NCBI GenBank assembly: GCA_017991025.1
Contig: JAGNMT010000202.1
Coordinates: 1 to 6,866 of the forward strand
Reading direction: 5' to 3'
DNA length: 6,866 nucleotides
From: Verrucomicrobiales bacterium
GTDB taxonomy: Bacteria; Verrucomicrobiota; Verrucomicrobiia; Verrucomicrobiales; DEV007
Shown one piece after another: positions 1 to 5,247 of the stretch (its first letter is position 1; each line of letters starts with the position of its first letter). Below the pieces are notes generated by a model. That model was not told where the DNA came from and searched no databases. It saw nothing but the letters and a program-made list of their open reading frames with translations. Made by a program: the position numbers and the translations under genes.

Positions 1-101
1 ATCTTTCGGAGGAAAAGGGTGAACCGCCGTACCAATTCTCCCTCTGAATGATTTGGAAGACTCGGAAGATTTCGCCTCAGGATCTCGTCATGCTAAGACA
101 T
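1..101. other. Left-edge non-coding stretch
   Basis: This is the sequence downstream of the minus-strand TPR/DUF4019 gene. I see no terminator with a T-run and no complete gene. A plus-strand frame is open from the edge to a TGA at 45-47 and would end in the residues LSEEKGEPPYQFSL. It could be the tail of a convergent gene, but fourteen codons are too few to judge. Confidence 0.3.
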
Positions 102-1247
102 CTACGGCAGTGACGTAACAATTGAATAATCCGAGACCCGGTATTGACCATCCGCCGACTCCACAACGGTGATCTCCTCAACGATGCTGGCTTTTTCAAA
201 GGTCGAGTTTACCGGGAATTCATAGGACTTTGCCCCTGTTTCCAGGTTTGTGTTCGTATCCACTTTGGTCAGCGAGCGCTCCTTTGGGGTACCCATTCGA
301 GCGCGGTTCTCCTGCATGTTGGCGACGTATGCTTCTTTGGTCAAACCTTCACGGAAGCTATCGTCGGCCGCATCGAAGCTTTCAGCGAATTGTCCGAGGT
401 CGAGCATGACCAAAAAGTTTTCAACCGCCTTAACCATGATGTCCATCTTCCCTTCCTCACCTTCCGGAACGGGCGGTGGTGTCCCAGGCATGTTTGTTTT
501 TTCAGAAGTGCCTCGACCATAGAGCACCCGTATCTTTTCTATATCAGGATGATTGATGCCGGATTTCTCGAACTTCGCGAAATCATCCAAAACCGCCTCT
601 CCGAACGTTCGCCCATCGCCAATGGTCGTGTCTTTCTCCGCAATGTATAGCTTCGTTGCCTGGTCGGTTTTACCAGTCAGCAGCAATGCATGCGCCAGAT
701 TCGTCTTGAGCCAGGCCACGGATGGATCCAAGTCGAGACCTCGAAGTGAACTTTTCTCCGCCTCAGCGGGCTGATTGTTTTTGAGTTGCAACCACGCCAG
801 TCGTCCGCACATCTCCGCAGCGAAGGTTAAGCTCTCCGGCGTCTTCTTCACTCCCGCGAGTTCGTCGTAACCCGCAGCTGCGGGCTCCATCATTTTCAGT
901 GCCTTCGCTTCTTCTCCGGATAGCAAGAACACGGAGGACAGGCGTTCCAGGAAGAGATAAGACTGCTCTCGATAAACCGGCTCGTATTCGGCGTTTTCTT
1001 TATAGAGCCGGGTCATTTCCCGGCTGAACTCGAATGCCTTCTGGAAATCCGCGTACGCCCCCTGAAAGTCATTATTGGCCAGTTTTGCTTCACCCGAGGC
1101 GTCCAGCTGGCTGATCTGCTCGTGCATCTCGGCTGGCTCAGGGAAGGTTGTCTGTCCCTTGAGCCGCGGTGAAAGTAAGCTGGTAAAAAGTGTCAAGACA
1201 AGCGCTGCGCTTGAGAGCCGGTTCAGAGGAATACCTTTCAAATCCAT
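102..1247 (-). CDS. Exported TPR-like protein with C-terminal DUF4019 domain
   Basis: The product has 381 residues and unknown biochemical function. Residues 1-31 look like a Sec signal peptide: a short basic start (MDLKGIPLNR), a hydrophobic core LSSAALVLTLFTSLLS and likely cleavage around LKG-Q. Helical TPR-like repeats follow at about 51-75, 96-127, 145-174 and 176-205. The last two pairs carry typical TPR spacing (A-W-L-Q-L-K-N-N-Q-P-A-E-A-E, then N-L-A-H-A-L-L-L-T-G). After a proline/glutamate linker at about 253-266, residues 267-376 match the DUF4019 pattern as I remember it: an amphipathic helix with LDLGQFAESFDAA, then E-A-Y, then a beta-rich end with FEKASIVEEI and DGQYRVSDYSI. TPR domains usually mediate protein contacts, so a periplasmic scaffold role is a reasonable inference. 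The ATG at 1247 gives a proper signal peptide but has no clear Shine-Dalgarno. It appears monocistronic in the window. Confidence 0.85.
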   Translation of the reverse strand: MDLKGIPLNRLSSAALVLTLFTSLLSPRLKGQTTFPEPAEMHEQISQLDASGEAKLANNDFQGAYADFQKAFEFSREMTRLYKENAEYEPVYREQSYLFLERLSSVFLLSGEEAKALKMMEPAAAGYDELAGVKKTPESLTFAAEMCGRLAWLQLKNNQPAEAEKSSLRGLDLDPSVAWLKTNLAHALLLTGKTDQATKLYIAEKDTTIGDGRTFGEAVLDDFAKFEKSGINHPDIEKIRVLYGRGTSEKTNMPGTPPPVPEGEEGKMDIMVKAVENFLVMLDLGQFAESFDAADDSFREGLTKEAYVANMQENRARMGTPKERSLTKVDTNTNLETGAKSYEFPVNSTFEKASIVEEITVVESADGQYRVSDYSIVTSLP

Positions 1248-1348
1248 GGACAGAAGTCCACTTGACTGCCATCCCGCGCAAATGTTTTTAGGGATGTAGT
1301 GCGATTTTTGAGGCTTGGGGGAGTCGCTACTATTGGTCCGTCAGAGCC

Positions 1349-1363
1349 AACCTTTCGAAGGTT
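1349..1363. repeat. Small inverted repeat upstream of the TPR/DUF4019 gene
   Basis: AACCTT and AAGGTT are perfect inverted arms around the three bases TCG, and the plus strand continues with TTTT. The site lies about 100 bp upstream of the ATG at 1247. It could be an operator or a weak hairpin. The stem is short and AT-rich, so a strong terminator is unlikely. Confidence 0.35.
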
Positions 1364-1431
1364 TTAAGGATCATGCAACAATTCTCAATTCTTCCCGGTC
1401 GCCGCTCCCACTCTCCCATTTTCGACTGCCC

Positions 1432-1449
1432 TCGGGCGTTCTTACTCCG
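1432..1449 (+). repeat. 18-bp dispersed repeat, copy 1
   Basis: The sequence tcgggcgttcttactccg occurs here and again, identically and in the same orientation, at 3612-3629. Both copies are intergenic. Similarity continues weakly for about a dozen bases upstream (TCG and CC matches) and stops downstream. An exact 18-mer in two separate intergenic regions 2.2 kb apart is unlikely by chance and suggests a dispersed repeat family or a shared regulatory or structural element. Confidence 0.6.
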
Positions 1450-1487
1450 GAGCTTCTCCATGCAAGCTCCCCGGCCTTGAACCGGGG
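1449..1487. repeat. Two adjoining hairpins sharing two bases
   Basis: The first hairpin has the arms GGAGCTT (1449-1455) and AAGCTCC (1464-1470) with an 8-nt loop. The second has the arms CCCCGG (1469-1474) and CCGGGG (1482-1487) with a 7-nt loop. They overlap at 1469-1470, so they compete slightly for those bases. They follow directly on the 18-bp repeat. Neither is followed by a T-run on either strand, so they do not look like classical intrinsic terminators. A REP/MITE-like element or a structured transcript is possible. Confidence 0.5.
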
Positions 1488-1598
1488 CCCTTGTAGCCTC
1501 ATCGTAGAAACACAAAGGCCACAATTCAAAAGTGGGGAAACAGCCTCGCGTTCCGTATTCTCCTCATACCGCGGCCTTCTGGAGAGGGAGTTTTGGAC

Positions 1599-1628
1599 CA
1601 CGAATGAACACTAATTCACACGAACGAA
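1599..1628 (+). repeat. Three degenerate 10-bp tandem units (CACGAATGAA type)
   Basis: Three consecutive 10-bp units are seen: CACGAATGAA (1599-1608), CACTAATTCA (1609-1618) and CACGAACGAA (1619-1628). They resemble the ACCACGAATGAACACGAAT-type repeats that I recall as scattered through Verrucomicrobia intergenic DNA. That memory supports the phylum inference but was not checked here. No function is evident. Confidence 0.55.
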
Positions 1629-1681
1629 ACCAAACGGAGTTCAGTTGACGTTACGGGTTGACCGGCTCACCAGCTCCCCCG

Positions 1682-2059
1682 TCAATTAAACTTCGCGTCC
1701 ACAAACGCCACGAGAGCAGCATCGCTCATCTTATTCGCCGTGCTGTCCGAGGTGACGACGTTTTTGAACTGGGGCGTGGCGGCGAGGTAGTGGGTGAACT
1801 GCTCCTGGATCGTGCCGGTGCCGGTGAGGTGGACCTCCTCCGCATTCATCATGAGGTTGCCGATCTCTTTGAAGTATTTCTGGGTGAGAGCCTTTTCCTG
1901 ATGGTTCGAAGCGTTCTCGTTCGAGTTGCCATCGGGCCCCGGATTGGTGACGTGGCCGAGAATGGTGAACCCGGTGGCGTCGGGTGTTTCGTGGCCGACG
2001 ACGGTGGCGTGGTGGCTATCCATCCAAACACCGAACTGCTTTTTGGTTTTATTTGACAT
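1682..2059 (-). CDS. Conserved small protein of unknown function (possible eRF1/translational-machinery-like fold)
   Basis: The product has 125 residues, is soluble, and has no signal peptide. It opens with FGVWMDSHHATVVG (residues 9-22), has a polar middle with SNENASNHQEK, a GTGTIQEQF turn (residues 80-88) and ends in a helix with MSDAALVAFVDAKF. The G-V-W-M-D opening, the T-G-x-G-x-x-Q-E-Q-F segment and the closing K-M-S-D-x-x-L-V-x-F-V helix resemble small hypothetical proteins I associate with Bacteroidetes and PVC bacteria. Their fold seems related to the eRF1/Dom34 central domain or host-attachment-protein group. That link is inference, and I do not recognise a named gene. The frame stays open upstream to 2347, but the upstream part is unlike protein and overlaps the lipoprotein gene, so the ATG at 2059 is preferred. 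No strong Shine-Dalgarno precedes it. It could be co-transcribed with the lipoprotein 56 bp upstream. Confidence 0.82.
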   Translation of the reverse strand: MSNKTKKQFGVWMDSHHATVVGHETPDATGFTILGHVTNPGPDGNSNENASNHQEKALTQKYFKEIGNLMMNAEEVHLTGTGTIQEQFTHYLAATPQFKNVVTSDSTANKMSDAALVAFVDAKFN

Positions 2060-2115
2060 AGTCTTGAAATCAAAGGCTGGAGAAATCCACTCCCCTTTTC
2101 GAGCGCCCTGGTCCG

Positions 2116-2301
2116 TTAGAGTCGCAGGGAAGCGCCCGCGTTTGCTCCGATCCGGGTGCCGGATTGGTGACGGCTGGAGGAATGAGAGGAACGCGAGTCG
2201 GCTCCGATGCTGGCCCCGGCTCCGACACCACTCCGGGTGCTGCAACTGGAAGTGGAGAATCCGACAAGAACCAACAGACAGGTGATAAGGAATAGTTTCA
2301 T
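2116..2301 (-). CDS. Small glycine/serine-rich putative lipoprotein
   Basis: The product has 61 residues. It begins MKLFLITCLLVLVGFSTSSC: a lysine, a hydrophobic core, then a Cys at residue 20 preceded by T-S-S, a slightly atypical lipobox. If lipidated and cleaved there, the mature peptide would be only 42 residues. It is rich in Gly, Ser and Arg, with two similar segments, GVGAGASIGADS (25-36) and GTRIGANAGASL (48-59), reminiscent of glycine-zipper envelope lipoproteins. I do not recognise a family. An overlapping frame at 2070-2267 is also open but lacks any export signal, which is why this frame was chosen. No Shine-Dalgarno is seen. A TATGCT hexamer lies close upstream (about 2308-2313, minus strand) but without a good -35 partner. 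It is followed on the same strand by the 125-residue protein gene. Confidence 0.55.
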   Translation of the reverse strand: MKLFLITCLLVLVGFSTSSCSTRSGVGAGASIGADSRSSHSSSRHQSGTRIGANAGASLRL

Positions 2302-2547
2302 GGTCTACAGCATAGGACCCGAAACGCAGACTGGATATGGGGTCCATCCCTACCTAATTGCCCGGTCCATTGCCACGCCCAATCCGGGAGACCTGAGTGT
2401 GGACCGGTCCCTCCGGAAACGGGAGCTGAGTCGATCGGGTGAACCGTGCGAACGAGAAGGGAAGAGGCGAGGTCGTACCAGAATTTCAGTCTGGTATCTC
2501 AAGGCCTCATTGTCCTATGATGTCGGTTCATCAATCCCCGCTACCCC
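2302..2547. promoter_or_regulatory. Divergent intergenic region
   Basis: These 246 bases lie between divergently transcribed genes, the lipoprotein (minus) and the alpha/beta hydrolase (plus), and so should contain promoters for both. I find no clear sigma-70 pair. Visible structure includes a hairpin at 2476-2496, a perfect palindrome GGACCGGTCC (2401-2410), two direct copies of GGTCCAT (2341-2347 and 2364-2370) and another GGACC at 2315-2319. The clustering of GGWCC words could mark regulator binding, though the same word also occurs elsewhere in the window. Confidence 0.4.
2476..2496 (+). promoter_or_regulatory. Perfect 7-bp inverted repeat upstream of the hydrolase gene
   Basis: TACCAGA (2476-2482) and TCTGGTA (2490-2496) are exact inverted arms around the 7-nt loop ATTTCAG. 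One further G-T pair (2475 with 2497) is possible in RNA. The element ends 51 bp before the hydrolase ATG at 2548. No T-run follows, so an operator for a dimeric regulator or a 5'-leader hairpin is more likely than a terminator. Which of these it is cannot be told from the sequence. Confidence 0.4.
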
Positions 2548-3516
2548 ATGATAACGATCAATCCCAGCCTCTTCGGTGCCTGCCTTTCCTTGATGGCCGG
2601 CACCGCGCTGGCTCAGCAACCTGCCGCTCCGCGTCAGGAACCGGCACCTCTACCGCCCGCTGATCATGAGAATGTGAAGTACGGGCCGCACGAACGAAAC
2701 GTGTTCGACCTCTGGCTCGCGTCCTCCGACAAACCGACGCCGCTCATCGTCTACATCCATGGGGGCGGTTTCAGTGGCGGTGACAAACGCTCCGTGGGAG
2801 CAGGTTCCATCGAGAGTTACCGACGCATGGGCTGGTCGGTCGCAGCCGTGAACTACCGGTACACCAGCGCCGCCCCCGCACCGGCGGCCTACCTCGATTG
2901 TGGACGGGCCATTCAGTTGCTACGCTACCGGGCGAAAGAGTGGAATCTAGACAAAGCGCGGATCACCTCGACCGGCGGATCGGCCGGAGCCGGAACCTCA
3001 CTCTGGCTCGCCTTCCACGATGACCTCGCTGATCCGGACAGCAGCGATCCCATCGCTCGCGAGTCGACCCGGCTCACCTGTGTAGCCGTCGATTCCGCCC
3101 AGTGCTCCTATGATCCCCGCTTTGTCGAGGCCTTCGGCATTCCCCGTCCGAATCTGGAGCTGCACGGATCTTTCCTGCCTTTCTACGGCATCACCCGTGA
3201 GGAAATCGATTCCGAAAAAGCCTACCGCCTCTACACGGAAATGGCCGCGATCACCCATCTGACTGCGGATGACCCCCCGGCGATGCTGACCTATGGCTTT
3301 CCCGACCGGGACGCCGATCCGAATACCGAGTTGAACTTCGTAGTTCATCACCCGCGTTTTGGAATCAAACTTAAGGAAGAAATGGACCCGCTCGGGATCG
3401 AATGTGTCGTGGTGTATCATGGTCTGGACGGGAAGACTCTGGTCAGGCATGGGGGCGGTGAACTGGAGAACCGACTGGAGTTTATCCGGAGGCAGTTCGA
3501 GAAGGTCGCGGAATAG
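2548..3516 (+). CDS. Exported alpha/beta hydrolase (esterase/lipase-like)
   Basis: The product has 322 residues. Residues 1-22 form a signal peptide ending ALA-QQ; unusually, it has no Lys or Arg before the hydrophobic core. The linker to about 40 is proline-rich. The oxyanion-hole motif HGGGF is at 71-75 after a hydrophobic strand (PLIVYI), VNYRY is at 101-105, and the nucleophile elbow GGSAG is at 143-147 with Ser145. DDPPAMLTYG (241-250) begins the acid region, and HHPRFGIKLKEEMDPLGIECVV (267-288) matches secreted Planctomycete/Verrucomicrobial homologues as I recall them. The probable reaction is carboxylester hydrolysis outside the cytoplasm, with a carbohydrate-linked acyl or aryl ester as one possibility. 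The His of the triad is not obvious (H267/H268 or H301). The only in-frame ATG after the upstream stop at 2518-2520 is 2548; no Shine-Dalgarno is present. The sulfatase follows 252 bp downstream on the same strand. Confidence 0.88.
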   Translation: MITINPSLFGACLSLMAGTALAQQPAAPRQEPAPLPPADHENVKYGPHERNVFDLWLASSDKPTPLIVYIHGGGFSGGDKRSVGAGSIESYRRMGWSVAAVNYRYTSAAPAPAAYLDCGRAIQLLRYRAKEWNLDKARITSTGGSAGAGTSLWLAFHDDLADPDSSDPIARESTRLTCVAVDSAQCSYDPRFVEAFGIPRPNLELHGSFLPFYGITREEIDSEKAYRLYTEMAAITHLTADDPPAMLTYGFPDRDADPNTELNFVVHHPRFGIKLKEEMDPLGIECVVVYHGLDGKTLVRHGGGELENRLEFIRRQFEKVAE

Positions 3517-3611
3517 GGGTACGTTCTCCGCCCCGGCTGCGTCGCCTCACTTCGGGACCACGGGAAGTTTCATCTGATCCTCCCGCAATAACCCTCTGTC
3601 TTCGCCAACCT

Positions 3612-3629
3612 TCGGGCGTTCTTACTCCG
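3612..3629 (+). repeat. 18-bp dispersed repeat, copy 2
   Basis: This copy is identical in sequence and orientation to 1432-1449. Here it is not followed by the strong paired hairpins seen after copy 1; the next bases are an A-rich stretch. It lies about 100 bp after the hydrolase stop codon and 139 bp before the sulfatase start. Confidence 0.6.
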
Positions 3630-3704
3630 AATGAAGCACAAGCAAGAGTAGCGATTCGATGAAAAATGGAGAGGCATGCTCTCGAATACCCGATTAGCGC
3701 ACGG

Positions 3705-3736
3705 CCCGCAACGACCCGTTCTTTGCGGGGTTATTT
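3705..3736 (+). terminator. Hairpin with T-rich tail: terminator or leader attenuator
   Basis: CCCGCAA (3705-3711) and TTGCGGG (3723-3729) are perfect inverted arms with an 11-nt loop, followed by GTTATTTT. This looks like a modest intrinsic terminator on the plus strand. It is 188 bp beyond the hydrolase stop and 32 bp before the sulfatase ATG. It may end hydrolase transcription, or it may sit in the sulfatase 5' leader and attenuate it. The broken T-run makes a strong terminator uncertain. Confidence 0.42.
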
Positions 3737-3768
3737 TCAGCACGCCGCCCCCGCGCTCATCCCCACCC

Positions 3769-5247
3769 ATGAACATCCGTCGTCTCCTCGCCGCCCTTCT
3801 CTCCCTCTTTGCTCTCTCACTCCCCTCTCTCCGTGCGGAGAAGCCGAACGTCGTTTTCATCCTTGCGGACGACCTTGGCTATACCGACCTGGCCTGTTAC
3901 GGGAGCGGCTACTACGAGACCCCGAACATTGACCGCCTCGCCTCGCAGGGAATGCGTTTCACCAATCATCATCACGCCCAGAACTGCCAACCGACCCGCG
4001 CCGCGCTCATGTCCGGCCAGTATGGTCCCCGCACCGGGGTTTACACCGTGGGCGGGATTGATCGGTTCGACTGGAGTTCCCGCCCGCTTCGCCCGGTCGA
4101 CAACGTGACTGAGCTTCCCCTCGACCGGACCACGATTGCCCAGTCTTTCAAAGCGGCGGGATATAAGACGGCCATGTTCGGCAAGTGGCATCTCGGTGAA
4201 AAGGGAGAGTATCTTCCGGGTCGGCGGGGTTTTGACGAGGCCATCGTTTCGAGCGGAAGGCATTTCAAGTTCACGACCATTCCCCCCGTTGAAGTCTCTC
4301 CCGAGACCTACCTCGCAGACTTTCTGACCGACAAAGCCGAGGACTTTATTCGCCGGAAGAATGACGTTCCCTTCTTCCTCTATCTTCCGCATTTCGGGGT
4401 CCATTCTCCCCATCAGGCAAAGTCGGATCTGATCGCTCACTTCGAGCCAAAGGCGCCGGTGGGGGGGCATCACGATCCGGTCTACGCGGCGATGATCGCG
4501 AGTGTGGACGAAAGTGTTGGTCGCATCATGACCTTGCTCGAAGAGCTCAAGATAGCAGAAAACACCGTGCTCGTTTTTGCGAGCGACAATGGAGGGGTCG
4601 GGGGCTACGCGCGTGAGGGAATCAACAAAGAATCCGGCGACATCACGGACAACGCACCGCTGCGCTCGGGCAAAGGCAGTCTCTATGAAGGCGGCACCCG
4701 GGTTCCCCTCATTGTGCGCTGGCCCGGGGTGGTGAAGCCCGGCACCTGCAACGCACCAACGATACACGTCGATCTACCCGCGACTTTTCTCGAAATTGCC
4801 GCAGCGCCGGCTCCCGCGCAAATGCTCGACGGAGAGAGTCTCGTGCCTGTGCTGAAGGATCCCGCAGCGGCTCTGAAGCGGACCGCGATCTACCAGCACT
4901 TCCCCGGCTATCTAGGAGCCGGGAAGGATAGCTGGCGCACCACGCCTGTCGGTTTGATCCAGTCGGGCGACTGGAAATTGATGGAATTCTACGAGGATGG
5001 CCGGCTTGAGCTCTACAATCTTAGCAAGGACATTGGAGAATCGCACAACCTTGCCGTCGAAATGCCTGACACAGCGAAAGAGCTGCACGAGCAACTGAAG
5101 CTCTGGCGCACCGGGGTCGGGGCTAAAATGCCGACACCAAACACGGTTACGCCGGACCAGCGAGAGGTCAAAAAAGGGAAGAAGAAAGGGCAGGGAAAAA
5201 ACAAAGGCGCGAGCACGGGGCCGGAAGGTAAAACTCCTGGAGACTAG
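3769..5247 (+). CDS. Exported type I (formylglycine-dependent, Cys-type) sulfatase
   Basis: The product has 492 residues from the ATG at 3769 and hydrolyses sulfate esters, probably in the periplasm or outside. Residues 1-23 are a signal peptide (MNIRR, hydrophobic core, S-L-R-A-E). The sulfatase domain starts with PNVVFILADDLGYTD, where D34 and D35 would bind calcium. C73 in CQPTR (73-77) is the residue oxidised to formylglycine, followed by ALMSGQYGPRTG. Further family residues are GKWHLG with K139 (138-143), H212 in FGVHSPH, D273-N274 in SDNGG and K302 in SGKGSLYEGGTRVP. The C-terminal subdomain has GDWKLMEFYEDGRLELYNL (400-418), typical of this family. A basic tail follows, KKGKKKGQGKNKG (468-480). 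The frame extends upstream to 3676, but starting at 3769 places the signal peptide first. There is no Shine-Dalgarno. No formylglycine-generating enzyme gene is in the window, so activation must rely on one elsewhere. The substrate cannot be deduced. Confidence 0.95.
   Translation: MNIRRLLAALLSLFALSLPSLRAEKPNVVFILADDLGYTDLACYGSGYYETPNIDRLASQGMRFTNHHHAQNCQPTRAALMSGQYGPRTGVYTVGGIDRFDWSSRPLRPVDNVTELPLDRTTIAQSFKAAGYKTAMFGKWHLGEKGEYLPGRRGFDEAIVSSGRHFKFTTIPPVEVSPETYLADFLTDKAEDFIRRKNDVPFFLYLPHFGVHSPHQAKSDLIAHFEPKAPVGGHHDPVYAAMIASVDESVGRIMTLLEELKIAENTVLVFASDNGGVGGYAREGINKESGDITDNAPLRSGKGSLYEGGTRVPLIVRWPGVVKPGTCNAPTIHVDLPATFLEIAAAPAPAQMLDGESLVPVLKDPAAALKRTAIYQHFPGYLGAGKDSWRTTPVGLIQSGDWKLMEFYEDGRLELYNLSKDIGESHNLAVEMPDTAKELHEQLKLWRTGVGAKMPTPNTVTPDQREVKKGKKKGQGKNKGASTGPEGKTPGD

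Larger units (their letters stand above)
1248..1681. other. Long structured intergenic region
   Basis: These 434 bases separate two minus-strand genes. I see no credible gene: the short frames on both strands translate to low-complexity, unlike-protein sequence and overlap one another. The region instead holds three inverted repeats (1349-1363, 1449-1470, 1469-1487), one copy of an 18-bp dispersed sequence (1432-1449), a three-unit 10-bp tandem repeat (1599-1628) and two GTTGAC motifs (1644-1649 and 1657-1662) spaced 13 bp apart. The promoter of the TPR/DUF4019 gene must lie near the 1250-1350 side, but I cannot point to a convincing -35/-10 pair. Confidence 0.6.
3517..3768. other. Intergenic region between hydrolase and sulfatase
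   Basis: These 252 bases contain no credible gene. They hold the second copy of the 18-bp repeat (3612-3629), an imperfect GAGA...TCTC inverted repeat around GCATGC (3669-3683) and a hairpin with a short T-rich tail (3705-3736). The sulfatase frame is open back to 3676, but the extra residues do not resemble a leader and lie before a normal signal peptide. Confidence 0.5.

Noticed and set aside
1315..1614. Plus-strand open frame of 99 codons and overlapping minus frames at 1330-1601
   Set aside because: The translations are rich in Ser, Pro and Arg without domain, signal or start-site support, and they run across hairpins and repeats. They look like chance open frames.
2070..2267. Minus-strand 65-codon proline-rich frame
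   Set aside because: It overlaps the lipoprotein frame, which has a clear signal sequence; this one has no recognisable feature.
2060..2347. N-terminal extension of the 125-residue gene to 221 residues
   Set aside because: The extra residues are unlike a protein domain and overlap the lipoprotein gene in another frame. The conserved G-V-W-M-D opening starts just after the ATG at 2059.
3676..3768. Upstream start for the sulfatase at 3676
   Set aside because: It would put 31 non-hydrophobic residues and the terminator-like hairpin inside the coding region, ahead of a complete signal peptide that starts at 3769.
3817..4767. Long minus-strand frame of 316 codons opposite the sulfatase
   Set aside because: It lies wholly antisense to a gene with all sulfatase motifs and shows no family signature. 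It is a shadow frame of GC-rich coding DNA.
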